A DNA stretch of 64,000 bases from Tubulanus polymorphus (taxonomy: Eukaryota; Nemertea; Palaeonemertea; Tubulaniformes; Tubulanidae): positions 21,450,210 through 21,514,209 of the forward strand of contig NC_134030.1 in NCBI RefSeq assembly GCF_964204645.1, written 5' to 3'. This document shows, one piece after another, positions 54,301 to 64,000 of this stretch. The notes below the pieces were generated by a model. That model was not told the origin of the DNA and ran no database searches. It saw nothing but the letters and a program-made list of their open reading frames with translations. The position numbers and the translations under genes are program-made. Each line of letters starts with the position of its first letter. Position 1 is the first letter of the stretch.

Positions 54301-57300
54301 AATTTCGAACGAAACCGAACCCTCAAACACGCTCGTAAAGCCCAACGCACGAGACACGAGGAAACACAGAAACATGGAACATCAAAACCGTGTTTCTTGT
54401 TCCTCCTAAACGCACACGATATGAGGAAACTCTCAGAAACATGTTTCCGTCTCCTGTTTCTGTATTTAAAGGTTTATGTTTCTTGTTTCCCACCCAAAGT
54501 ATCTCCTGTTTCCCAGTTCACATGTTTCTGTTTCCGTTCTAAAATTTCTCGTTATTGTGTTTGCATGTTTCTGTTTCCCGTTTTCCTACGTCGCGTGCCT
54601 TGGACCCCGATAAGAAACCTATTTTCGTAGTCGAAAACAGCAAGATTTTTCCCACAAGTTCCCGCAGATTTTATCAGACATCAAACACGACAAGTGCAAA
54701 GAGTGTTTTCCGCAAATTAATAATATTGAAAATGAACTAAAATTAGAAATTAGATCATCTTAAGAACCCGAATGAGCTTAGACTGGTCTTAAGTTGTTAG
54801 ATTGATTACAAAAACCAAAATTAGCTAAGACTGGTCTTAAGCTGTAAGATTGGTATAGAACCAAAATCAGTAAAGACTTATCTTAAACTGTGAGATTGGT
54901 TATTGAACCCAAATTAGTTAAGACTGGTCTTAAGCTGTAAGATTGGTTATAGAACCGAAATCAGTCAAGACTTATCTTAAACTGTGAGATTGGTTATTGA
55001 ACCCAAATTAGTTAAGACTGGTCTTAAGCTATAAGATTGGTTATAGAACCAAAATCAGTCAAGACTTATCTTAAACTGTGAGATTGGTTATTGAACCCAA
55101 ATCATTTCATCAAACATTTTCTAAGTGTTATTGAAGTCAAATTTCATTGTGTAACTGGTTTCATCGCAGGAATGATGGACAAGATGCACTGGTCACTAAA
55201 CAAGCAAGCAATCCGGGCGGGATTTGCTTGGAGAGGTTGGGGTAGGGTTTGGTCGGCGCCGGGACGTTACCTGTCGACGGTTCGTAATTAAATTGCTGAA
55301 GAGTTCCTAAAATCAATCCATCAACATTAATATTAGTCCAAACCTAACGCTGAAAATTATTAGTCAACATTCCAAAACAAATAGGTAGAAATAGTTGGGA
55401 GGGTTAGGTGATCAGAGAAAAACAAAACATTGTTGAGGGCCACAGTCCGGACTATAGTCTTAAAATACTAGTTTCAAATTGTTCTTGGATTGTCTATAGA
55501 ACCAAAATGAGCCTAGACTGTTCTTAAGTTGTTAAATTAGCTAAAGAACCCAAATGAGCTTAGACTGGTCTTAAGTTGTTAAATTAGCTAAAGAACCCAA
55601 ATGAGCTTAGACTGGTCTTAAGCTGAAAGATTGGTTATAGAACCAAAATGAACTTAGACTGGTCTTAATTTGTTAGATTGGTTATAGAACCAACATGAGC
55701 TTAGACTGGTCTTAAGTTGTTAAATTAGCTAAAGAACCCAAATGAGCTTAGACTGGTCTTAAGCTGAAAGATTGGTTATAGAACCAAAATCAGTTAAGAC
55801 TTATCTTAAACTGTGAGATTGGTTATTGAACCCAAATTAGCTAAGACTGGTCTTAAGCAAAGTTAGATTGGCTACACAACCCAAATCAGTTTAGATCTAA
55901 GCCCTGACTGTGTAACCGACCGTGTTAGAACTTAAAATCCTAATCTTAAGTTAATCAACAAGACACAAAGAACAAAAATGCACATTTTCCCAAAACAAAC
56001 AAAAAAACGAAAAGAAAGACCAACAAAAATGAGAAATGAACACAGTAAACCTGGCCAAATTCAGGGGCGCAAAAATAGTTCACAAATTTCAACAATTTTG
56101 CGAAAAAAAAGTCGAAGTAAGTTATGTTCCAGACTTATTCTTCAAGAACAGACCTATCCTAAAAGTATTAACCTCAAATGCAAGATATCTAACATAAATA
56201 ATAGTAGCATATAATTTCGAGAGTATTTCGATATTTTCAGAAATAATGTCATAAAAGAGTAGAAAATCTGAAATAGCAGTAAGTATTGGTCTAGAATTAT
56301 ATGACTGACTTGTTCCTCCTCTGGACCGACCCCTGAATTAGACCCGGTTTACTGATTCATGAATTCGACGACACAATAAAATCTTACCCTCATTTTCTGT
56401 AATAACAAAATAAGCGTCGGGGAACAAAAAATGAAATATTGTTACATTACGACATTTACACAACACGCGCGCAACATAGTTCTAAATAAGCAAGTTGTAC
56501 CCGGCGATGAGGTCGTGAGAGGGGGGAGAGGTATCAAACAGATCGGTCCCAAATTAAGGCCCCGTTTGATGATGTCACTGACAGTTTCATGGAGGCAGGC
56601 ATTGTTTCTGGAAGTGTTTACACATCAAACCATTGCTAGACGATTTGATGATGTCATAGGGGGATTTATGGAGGCAGACATCTTTCCTGGAAGTGTCTAT
56701 GGATTAAATCACTAGCAGACAATTTGATGATGTCATAGGGGGATTTATGAAGGGAGACATCTTTCCTGGAAGTGTCCATAGATCAAATCACTAGTAGAAG
56801 ATTTGATGATGTCATAGGGGGATTTATGGAGGTAGAAATCTTTTCTATAGAAGTAGATTAAATCACTTGTAGACAATTTGATGATGTCATAGGGGGATTC
56901 ATGGAGGCAGACATCTATTCTATAGAAGTAGATTAAATCACTAGTAGACAATTTCATGATGTCATAGGGGGATTTATGGAGGCAGACATCTTTCCTGGAA
57001 GTGTCTATGGATTAAATCACTAGTAGACAATTTGATGATGTCATAGGGGGATTCATGGAGGCAGACATCTATTCTATAGAGGTAGATTAAATCACTAGTA
57101 GACAATTTCATGATGTCATAGGGGGATTTATGGAGGCAGACATCTTTCCTGGAAGTGTCTATGGATTAAATCACTAGCAGACAATTTGATGATGTCATAG
57201 GGGGATTTATGAAGGGAGACATCTTTCCTGGAAGTGTCCATAGATCAAATCACTAGTAGAAGATTTGATGATGTCATAGGGGGATTTATGGAGGTAGAAA

Positions 57301-60300
57301 TCTTTTCTATAGAAGTAGATTAAATCACTTGTAGACAATTTGATGATGTCATAGGGGGATTCATGGAGGCAGACATCTATTCTATAGAAGTAGATTAAAT
57401 CACTAGTAGACAATTTGATGATGTCATAGGGGGATTCATGGAGGCAGACATCTTTCCTGGAAGTGTCTATGGATTAAATCACTAGTAGAAGATTTGATGA
57501 TGTCATAGGGGGGCTTACGGAGGAAAGTTAGACCGAGTTCCACAGTTCCGACGGTCGGGTTGAAAAATTGAAAATAAACTAATTCTTATTTTCTGAAACC
57601 GATGAACTAAATCTAAAAACCGTGGAACTGGATCTAATTCGGCCGCCAGTAGTTCTAAAGCGATAAGCACCATCTAGATAACACCGATCTATATTTACAG
57701 TAATCTATTCACAACATTCTATCCAGCATCTCGGTTTTCCGGACTGGAAAGCGGATTTGTACGACGCATACCTGGACTGGGAAGTGGATTGTCGTCGTTT
57801 CCTAGCGGTTCCAATTCGACGTCGACTTTACGAATTTGTCGGTATCGATCGCTCTGCATCTGTTTCATCGACTTCTTTATAAATCCTACATAATCTAAAA
57901 AATATAATCATCATCATTATTATTATACTCGGCCCGGTTTCATAGACTGAGTATCAAAGTTATCCCTAGGGATAAATCCTTAACCTGGACCAGTTTTATA
58001 GACTGAGTATCAAAGTTATCCCTAGGGGTAAATCCTCAATCCGAGACCGGTTTTATAGACTGAGTATCAAAGTTACCCCTAGGGATAAATCCTTAACCTG
58101 GACCGGTTTTATAGACTGAGTATCAAAGTTACCCCTAGGGATAAATCCTTAACCTGGACCGGTTTTATAGACTGAGTATCAAAGTTATCTCTAGGGGTAA
58201 ATCCTCAATCTGGGTGACAACCACCATAGTAACTATGAGAAACCATGGTTATAACTGACGAATATCTACAAAATCCTACATAATCTACAAAATATAACCA
58301 TCATCAGGAGCCTCGCCGGGAATTGTGACTCTGCCATGTCCCTCCCTCGCAGGGATTCGGACCTGATGACATCGCGAGACTCCCCCATGTTCCTCCCTCG
58401 CAGGGATTTGAACCTGATGACATCGTGAGACTCTGTTACGTTCCTCCCTCGCAGAGATTCGAACCTGATGACATCGTGAGACTCTGCCACGTTCCTCCCT
58501 CAGGGATTTGAACCTGATGACATCGTGAGACTCTGCCACGTTCCTCCCTCAGAGATTCGAACCTGATGACATCGTGAGACTCTGCCACGTTCCTCCCTCG
58601 CAGGGATTTGAGTCTTATGACATCTCTGCTACATTCCCTCACAGGGGGAGGAAGGATAGAAGGGGAGTGAGATGGGGGGATTGTTACGTACCTCTAGGGA
58701 ATGTATCAGGTCGGACTAACTCCTTAAAGAACTCATAAGCACCGTTCATTCTGGTAAAGTGATCAGCATCGTCCTGGAACCAATATCTCAGTTGACGCCT
58801 CTCCTAAAAACAAACAAACAAACAAATCATGATTTCAGGCGTTTATCAAAATCAAATACAGTTGTCAGGTTCAATTCAACATTTATTATGTTACAATTTA
58901 CAATTTCTAGTTCTTGTAATGTATGATAGAGGTCTCTGTAATCTGTAGCTGTTGCAACTGGGGTTTGGTTATTGATGTCATAGGTGGATTTATGGAGTCA
59001 GACATCTTTTTCTAGAAGTGTCTATAGGTCAAATCACCAGTAGACAATTCGATGATGTCATAGGGGGATTTATGGAGTCAGACATCTTTTTCTAGAGGTG
59101 TCTATATGTCAAATCACCAGTAGACAATTTGATGATGTCATAGGGGGATTCATGGAGTCAGACATCTTTTTCTAGAAGTGTCTATAGGTCAAATCACCAG
59201 TAGACAATTCGATGATGTCATAGTGGGATTTATGGAGTCAGACATCTTTTTCTAGAAGTGTCTATAGGTCAAATCACCAGTAGACAATTTGATGATGTCA
59301 TAGGTGCTGTGGATCTGAGGTCTGGATTTTCCTTTATTGAGTACTAAGGAAGTTAAGACCAAGCCTTTGTTCTGTGACCAATCCAACAATTTGAGACCAG
59401 TCAAACTTGAGACCCTTATATCAAAATGTGTTTTCGCTAAGTGTCATGAAATTCATGGTTTTGGTTTAATCTATTTTGATATATGTTGAACAATCAAAAA
59501 TTCCACTCATAATTCATTCATTCTATTTCTAAACTGGATAATTTCACTTATATCATACATATATAATTTATAAATCCCATATGAAAAGCCTGAATGTTGA
59601 ATGGGGCCCTAAATTATCTGTTTACAACTGGCAGTATATAGTAGTGTATGACACCTGATCACTGCTCAATAACTGAGGTCACATGACCACCACTGACCAA
59701 TCACTGACCAGCTACTAGGGTTAGCCAATCACAGGAACCCTAGCAGACTACTAGGTCACCATGGGAACTAGAGCTAGAGCCAATCACAGAAACCCTAGCA
59801 GACTACTAGGTCACCATGGGAACTAGGGCTAGAGCCAATCACAGAAACCCTAGCAGACTACTAGGTCACCATGGGAACTAGGGCTAGAGCCAATCACAGA
59901 AACCCTAGCAGACTACTAGGTCACCATGGGAACTAGGGCTAGAGCCAATCACAGAAAACCTGGGGTTAAGCCAATCATATACCTTCACAGACCACCAGGT
60001 CACTAGGGTTAGAGCCAATCACAGAGACCCTAGCAAATCACTTCATGTTGACCAATCATTACCAATAGGACATCAGAATATACAACAGCTTTCATATTAA
60101 CTGTGTGTGTTTGAAATATATTTCTCTGACTGACCATGAACCCACAATAAAACCAGGCACTCAACATAAGAAATATTAGGGCCCAGTTTTATACACAGGT
60201 ATTAACCTTAACCCTGGCTAACCCAATTCATTTCAAATTGAGTTAGTTCAATTGAGTTAGCTCAATTGAAAATGAACTGAATTAGACCCTGGGTTCAAGT

Positions 60301-63300
60301 TAACACTACAGTTTATAAAACCGAGCAAGTTGAACAATTTGACACAAAAATCATCGCGATAAACTTTCAGTTTTAAGCAAAAAAAGTGCTCAGAATGTAC
60401 GGGAAAGCATCTGATTTTTTTTTCTTCAAAATTACGGTCCATCGACATATCACCCTTTCTCCAAATCTTGGATTTGACCCGCCTGATCCAAAACTGTAAA
60501 ACTAAATCCTGATAGTTATCGGCAGTATGCGATGTGCAATTATTACTAATTACAAATGTACTGATGAATTCATCCCTATTTCCGTAATTCAACCAGTGAC
60601 CCATATCTACAGATTTATAGGCGCTTAATCGAGTCTAATTTAACCCAACCCGACAACTGTTATGTAGAGGCTAGGAAGTGCTGCCATCTAGCGTTAAACC
60701 GACGCACTACTTACCACGAATCTGTCGCCCGTGCGTTGATTGACGAGGAAACATGTGAATTCTAACTGTAATTGAGCCTGTTCCGTAGAAGCATCTGTGA
60801 AATAGAAACAAAAACAAACAAACGTGAATGAAATATCAAATTCAGAAGTTTCTTAAGAAAAACACAAAAGTAATATTTATCGAGGCTGATATCAGTACTG
60901 TCACGAGGGCTGGTTTTTACTTGAACCCTGGTAGGGTTGGTTTTATAGACCAGTTATTACTTTAACCCGAAGGACCTGGTTTTGCAGTCCAGTTTTATGT
61001 TAAAGTCAGTTTTGATTCTAACCATAGATTACTTTTAAAAACCTGCATCGGCTGGTTTTATAGACCAGTTATTACTTGAACCTTGAAGGCGCTGGTTTTA
61101 TAGACCAGTTTTAACTTAAAACCAGACCTAAAGACCTGTTTTAATGTGAATATTGCACAGGGGTCGGTCTTAAACTTAAACTCAGCAGGGCTTGGGTTTT
61201 GTAGACCAGTTTAAACTCGAATATTGCATGGGCTGGTTTTATAAAAACAATTTTAACTTAAACCAAGCAGCAGGGCTTGCAGACCTGTTCTAACATGGCT
61301 GGTTTTATAAACCGAACTGGGCTCGTTTCATAGACTAGTTCTAGTTCAGCTCAAGAGACATGTGCGGAGTTTAAAAAAATCCACAATGAAATAGAAGGCA
61401 GGCCTGGACCGGTACCTATTCCTAATGTAAAGCAAACACTAGTTTGAATTGAATATTGTCTGCTTTTTTAGTTCACGCCTTTCAGGTATCATTGAATTAC
61501 TCCAAGGACGGACATAGGGCTACACATAGGCCTACATGTACTCAGAGTTTATACTTCCATGCTAACATTAACTGTGGCCCACCGCGATGAATCAAAGGGC
61601 TGAACATATCAACAACTCTTTAACATGCAAAGGAACTGTATTAGTAGGGCAGCGTTGTGAAATTTGTTTACAGACATGTCTACGGCTAATAGTCTTATCA
61701 GTAGTATTTGATAAGCGTACGAACGAGCCTATATCGAAATTTGTTGATATTCTCAAATTCATAATAGCGACTGAAAAAAAATGCGATAACCTGATGCAAT
61801 ATCATCACATCATGTTAAAGGTCAGCGTATTGTACAGATTTGGTCATATAGCATTTTTGACACGATGTTTTGAAATCGGGGACACTCGCTAAAATTCGCA
61901 ACCGACCACTTAGATATTTTGCTTTTCGGACTTGCCTACAGATCAGTCATTCCTGGATATATATGTAGCTTTTAAGGAGAAAATTTAAAATTTTAAGGAA
62001 GTGTCTGCATCATTTTCATATCTCGATTACGGTAGACTCCTCCTAAATCGGTATTTTTTCTTTCTCGGAAAACCTACCAGTAATTCAGTGCTTTAGTACG
62101 CAAATCTTTATTCTATACACTAATACTAAATTCGGTTTACTAATTCAGTAACTGCCCGATTGGGTAAAACAAATCCTGGTTCAAACTGTTCTGATATCAG
62201 GCACGTAATCTAATGTACAACCATAAACTAGATAAATATTTCTAATTGCTTATTCCTCATAAGGGATCATTCATTTATTACCTACGCATAAATTTTAATT
62301 TTTCAACCCCCCCTCCCCCTCTGTACGCAAAATCGGCCATTTTTTCATATACATTAAGCATTACAGTAAGTAATTGCACTGACCCCGCCCCCCTCCCCTA
62401 ATGCGTAAGTAATAAATGAATGACCCCTAATTGAATGAGTTTTTAAGGAGTTTCAGGCATTTTGCTCAAATTGAAGGAGTTTCAAGCACGTATAAAAGCA
62501 TTTTCTATTTAGAAGTGTTAAGAAATCAACGAGTCAATGGGATCCTGAACCACAGTTTTTCCACAGTCACAGGTTTCACAAATCACTAGCAAAAAATGCG
62601 ACCAAACATTCTCAACGGGCAACTCCCCCAACAGGGACGACCTACAAAACCCTCGACCTTCAATATTAACAAGCGCGCAATTTTCGCCGGTAAATATATT
62701 TCGAGGACGCTTATTTTCATCGCAGAAAATTGTATTCCTTCGATATCCAGCACACCGGACGAACGCGACATTCGACATTCGCGCATCGTATTAACGATGC
62801 ATAATTACGAAAATAGTGAACGATGAGATTGAATAAAAATCAAGAAGAGAGCTCCGTGACAGGAATGACGAAAAGACGACGGCGCCGATAGAAATACTAT
62901 TTGCAATGATAGCGTTTAGTATCTGTACATACCATAAAATTATTCTAATAGTAATGTAATATTTATGTTGTACACTGCGCGTATAGGACTGATAGTAAGT
63001 ATATATATATATATATATATACTGCGGCAAACTGCTGCTGAAATATTCAGGTTCCTCGAGTACATCGGTACACAGTGTCTCTAGTACTTGACTTCTTACT
63101 CGCAAAAACCACCGAAAACATAGTCATTGATGTCCTGCGATGGTAAAAACTGCTGATATATTCTAATACCCCGAATAAACGGCTCAATCCCTAGTAGGGC
63201 CACTAACTCCCCCGCAGGGTGCCACCATTTTACAAATCCTCCGAGTCTTCCCTGATTTTTCCACGTGTTCGAACAAGATTCCCGTAGTGAATCAGAGAAA

Positions 63301-63992
63301 TTCCTGTTGAAAACACAAAATTCCCAGAGAAATTTCTAGGTTTGAAATATTTTAAAATTTTTCATTGAATCATGTATTGATAAAAAAACATTATTCAGCA
63401 AAAGTTTTTTTTTGTGCAAAATTTGCCAAATTCCCTAAAATTTCCCTGTTTTTTTTTCTGATTCCCACTTTTCCAGGTCAGTTGCCCCAACTTTGCTATC
63501 AGGTTAGCTCAAACAATAGAGGGACGCGTGGTTAGGTTCATACGTAATAAGGCCCAGGTTGAAATAAGCAGCACTTTTTAAGGATACCAGTAAAGCTTAT
63601 CATTTAAGACGAGGCCCTCATCCTTATCGTAAGGAAGGACCTGATACTGTCTACAGGGGGTAACACTGTCCTATCTCCTGGTAACCTGTCACAACTGTAG
63701 GGTGGGATAGGGACTCAGGGCTGCTACATGCCAGGTGGTAAAAAGATAGGTGATAGTGCATCATAATCTTATTTCCATAAATCCGATGGTTGCGAATTTT
63801 ACAAACCGATCCCCGCCGTCTGGGTAGGTGTAGCAGTTTAAACTTACTCGATGCTCCCTGTTGTTGTTTGTTAACGACCAGTCCGCTGTGTTGACCGCCG
63901 GCTTTGTGATGCACAGCCGTTCGGTCGACCTCTTGTCGTCTCTGACGCTCGATACGGATACTGGTCGCTTTGCCCTTCTTCACGGGCGTCAT
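47652..63992 (-). CDS. Nucleoside phosphorylase-domain protein with helix-turn-helix N-terminal region (9 exons, 5' end uncertain)
   Basis: Nine phase-consistent GT-AG exons give 1701 nt (566 residues) if translation starts at the ATG at 63992; the frame stays open to the window edge, so more 5' sequence may exist. Residues ~1-48 are basic and polar. Residues 49-153 are a helical segment I do not recognise (LRYWFQDDADHFTRMNGAYE). Residues ~154-229 look like a winged-helix/HTH (two helices, then a turn and MREV). Residues ~235-566 fit the PNP/UDP phosphorylase (MTA/SAH nucleosidase) superfamily: PTVAIITAA strand, VGGGGGCP, RLGDIVVSTPN, and a C-terminal FVRGVVDYQDGQKNKEWQPY then ASLAAAAYMKA, the typical R-G-x-x-D, WQPYA, AAAY pattern. 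Likely cleaves or phosphorolyses a nucleoside; substrate unknown. No vertebrate name recognised. Confidence 0.87.
48605..48745. mobile_element. ~140-bp MITE (CCGGTTCCATAG ends), single copy
   Basis: ggttccatagacagggctta ... tcgactatggaactggcccc, with internal ttctatagccaatctaacaa / cttaaaaccagtctta; the same family as 34428. Confidence 0.82.
49032..49157 (-). CDS. Phosphorylase gene exon 8
   Basis: 126 nt encoding ESNVYTIGIIGEHKVISTKL then PTVGRQRAAKISSGNTTTRL. The Y-x-x-G-x-I-G-x-H-K-V-V strand pair is family-typical. Phase 1 both sides. Confidence 0.88.
49705..50202. mobile_element. ~498-bp element with 13-bp perfect TIRs
   Basis: GCCCGTAGCCAGG at 49705-49717 and CCTGGCTACGGGC at 50190-50202. 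Internally two copies of tttctgtacaaattactcag-like sequence. No transposase frame. In intron 7 of the phosphorylase gene. Confidence 0.72.
50400..50712 (-). repeat. Dispersed element, CCCCACAGATCGGTTA family
   Basis: Starts gttccccacagatcggttat and ends gagttgtagggaccctg, with accgatttaggcgtagtt inside; short relative of 4185-4645. Confidence 0.7.
50713..52046. other. Rest of intron 7, fold-back elements only
   Basis: 51124-51252 (cccagtccagtttcaccaaa ... acgaaattggac) and 51279-51392 (cagggcccggttttatagaa ... cctataaaaccggcccctgg) are MITE-like; the rest is AT-rich with nothing recognised. Confidence 0.6.
52047..52190 (-). CDS. Phosphorylase gene exon 7: start of nucleoside phosphorylase domain
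   Basis: 144 nt encoding GGSKPTVAIITAAYAEKLAV then DAMMTHKTTFVKYKTEG. PTVAIITA with a following Glu-containing helix is the usual first strand/helix of PNP/UDP phosphorylases. Confidence 0.88.
52494..52612 (-). CDS. Phosphorylase gene exon 6: winged-helix recognition part
   Basis: 119 nt encoding LLETDEATILSQLEELKAQN then LIKEMEVGGFMREVLDRKT. The pattern (xxLxxLEELKAQNLIKE) is typical of winged-helix domains. Acceptor TGTTGTAG/A, donor ACCG/GTGAGG. Confidence 0.85.
52640..53160. repeat. ~190-bp tandem repeat, ~2.5 copies
   Basis: Units contain tttatcaaaccttaaacgtt, taagatattttcatgttaaa, accaccagatatcagacacc, tcaacaagatgcaaatgcat. Related in part to the 109-bp array at 20146. Confidence 0.88.
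53424..53532 (-). CDS. Phosphorylase gene exon 5: HTH/winged-helix first helices
   Basis: 109 nt encoding LPKQDDRAIEEIVREQLLQT then LESAYPNILAMDDLM. Helix-turn-helix pattern; reads directly into exon 6. Donor GAG/GTCAGT leaves phase 2. Confidence 0.83.
53930..54075. mobile_element. ~140-bp MITE, AAGACTGGTCTTAAG family
   Basis: ggctagttccatagtcaaga ... taagtcatgaatatgaaacc, with internal agactggtcttaagattta; diverged. Confidence 0.7.
54750..55910. repeat. 46-47-bp tandem repeat, ~16 copies in two blocks
   Basis: Blocks at 54750-55100 and 55480-55910. Unit agactggtcttaagctgtaa then gattggttatagaaccaaaa, tcagtta. It is the reverse complement of the 41830 and 9660 arrays. 55110-55470 between them shows nothing recognised. 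Confidence 0.93.
55911..56555. other. Intron 4 segment, nothing recognised
   Basis: AT-rich, no repeat or coding signal supported. Confidence 0.45.
56560..57525 (+). repeat. ~75-80-bp tandem repeat, ~12 copies with higher-order duplication
   Basis: Family gatgatgtcatagggggatt. The block 56690-56960 reappears almost unchanged at 57160-57420, showing a ~475-bp secondary duplication. In intron 4 of the phosphorylase gene. Confidence 0.93.
57534..57640. mobile_element. Diverged fold-back MITE (GAGTTCCACAGTT / CCGTGGAACTGG)
   Basis: gaccgagttccacagttccg ... aaaaaccgtggaactggatc; same family as 40390-40503. Confidence 0.68.
57772..57894 (-). CDS. Phosphorylase gene exon 4
   Basis: 123 nt encoding YVGFIKKSMKQMQSDRYRQI then an acidic/Pro linker (NDDNPLPSPG). 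Phase 1 both sides; acceptor TTTTTTAG/AT, donor CCAG/GTATGC. Confidence 0.83.
57938..58215. repeat. ~57-bp tandem repeat, ~5 copies
   Basis: Unit ggttttatagactgagtatc, aaagttacccctagggataa, atccttaacctggacc. Its start is the terminal motif of the fold-back element at 51279. Starts ~45 bp from the exon 4 acceptor. Confidence 0.92.
58312..58640 (-). repeat. ~51-57-bp tandem repeat, ~6 copies, derived from the SINE
   Basis: Each unit carries the SINE B-box region in minus orientation: cctccctcgcagggatttga, acctgatgacatcgtgagac, tctgccacgtt. Compare the single SINE at 58-150. Confidence 0.9.
58692..58803 (-). CDS. Phosphorylase gene exon 3
   Basis: 112 nt encoding ERRQLRYWFQDDADHFTRMN then GAYEFFKELVRPDTFPR. 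Strong amphipathic helical pattern; domain not recognised. Acceptor TTTTTAG/GAG, donor AGAG/GTACGT. Confidence 0.85.
58965..59310 (+). repeat. 79-bp tandem repeat, ~4.3 copies
   Basis: Subfamily of gatgatgtcatagggggatt with atggagtcagacatcttttt and caaatcaccagtagacaa. Copies nearly identical. Confidence 0.93.
59690..60030. repeat. 55-bp tandem repeat, ~5 copies
   Basis: Unit agagccaatcacagaaaccc, tagcagactactaggtcacc, atgggaactagggct. Confidence 0.93.
60180..60325. mobile_element. ~145-bp fold-back MITE (GGGCCCAGTTTTATA end)
   Basis: gggcccagttttatacacag ... acagtttataaaaccgag with mirrored ttaaccctgg / ccctgggttcaagttaa. Confidence 0.75.
60715..60794 (-). CDS. Phosphorylase gene exon 2
   Basis: 80 nt encoding ASTEQAQLQLEFTCFLVNQR then TGDRFV. 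Acceptor TTTCACAG/AT, donor GTG/GTAAGT, phase 1 in, 0 out. Phase agrees with both neighbours. Confidence 0.8.
60905..61345. repeat. Degenerate ~55-60-bp repeats (GGCTGGTTTTATAGACCAGTT)
   Basis: Seven or so diverged units; core gctggttttatagaccagtt again resembles a MITE terminus. Confidence 0.8.
61346..61934. other. Intron 1 segment, nothing recognised
   Basis: An open frame at 61587-61892 on the plus strand has no family resemblance. Confidence 0.45.
61935..62545 (-). repeat. Dispersed element, longest copy of the CCTACAGATCAGT family
   Basis: cctacagatcagtcattcct, ttaaggagaaaattt, tctcgattacggtagactcc, tgggtaaaacaaatcctggt; interior includes a C-rich insert at 62310-62400 (ccccccctccccct and cccgcccccctcccc). 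Confidence 0.72.
62546..63220. other. Intron 1 segment, nothing recognised
   Basis: (TA)n at 62999-63020; short open frames without domains. Confidence 0.5.
63225..63480. repeat. Dispersed repeat, third copy of the 21590/25570 family
   Basis: ccgagtcttccctgattttt, ccacgtgttcgaacaagatt, agagaaatttctaggtttga, tttttctgattcccact. Confidence 0.78.
63848..63992 (-). CDS. Phosphorylase gene exon 1 (may be partial)
   Basis: Encodes MTPVKKGKATSIRIERQRRQ then a His/Gln-rich stretch, ending phase 1 at a TCGA/GTAAGT donor. The start ATG has G at -3. The reading frame is open upstream to base 64000, so the true exon could begin outside the window. Confidence 0.7.
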
Positions 63993-64000
63993 CACAATTT

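Noticed and set aside
61587-61892. 101-residue open frame on the plus strand
   Set aside because: No family resemblance, inside an intron of the phosphorylase gene.

Overview
This is a 64-kb piece of an animal nuclear genome, most likely an invertebrate and plausibly a lophotrochozoan (mollusc or annelid type). It has interrupted genes with GT-AG introns, abundant small inverted-repeat (MITE-like) elements, tRNA-derived repeats and dozens of minisatellite arrays. The exact taxon cannot be read from the sequence.

Two genes are supported, both on the minus strand. The first, at 3964-38306, is a complete trithorax/MLL-type histone H3K4 methyltransferase (KMT2A/B class). I resolved 33 coding exons whose splice phases all agree; together they encode about 4460 residues. 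Domains in order: menin-binding motif, LEDGF-type F-x-G-F motif, AT hook, nuclear-receptor-like zinc module, CXXC zinc finger, three PHD fingers, a bromodomain split by a ~600-residue repetitive insert, extended PHD, FYRN, a 5.2-kb exon of low-complexity sequence with a C2HC finger and two AT hooks, FYRC, a WDR5-interaction (Win) motif, SET and post-SET.

The second gene, at 47652-63992 (possibly continuing past the window edge), has nine exons encoding about 566 residues. It ends in a purine nucleoside phosphorylase/nucleosidase-type domain preceded by a helix-turn-helix (winged-helix-like) segment. I do not recognise a named vertebrate counterpart.

Region by region: 1-3963 is 3' flank of the methyltransferase gene, with a tRNA-derived repeat pair and two 29-bp arrays. 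3964-38306 is the methyltransferase gene; many of its introns are largely tandem arrays or MITEs, several starting within 8-40 bp of a 3' splice site. 38307-47651 is intergenic, with a cluster of long perfect palindromes, a broken non-LTR reverse transcriptase end, a (TA)n tract and a 47-bp array. 47652-64000 is the phosphorylase gene, with arrays and MITEs in its introns.

The repeats are linked. Several tandem arrays are built from pieces of inverted-repeat elements that also occur as single copies here, so the window catches satellite DNA apparently forming from MITEs and a SINE. Most open frames outside the listed exons arise because array units are multiples of three, or because they lie antisense to GC-rich exons.
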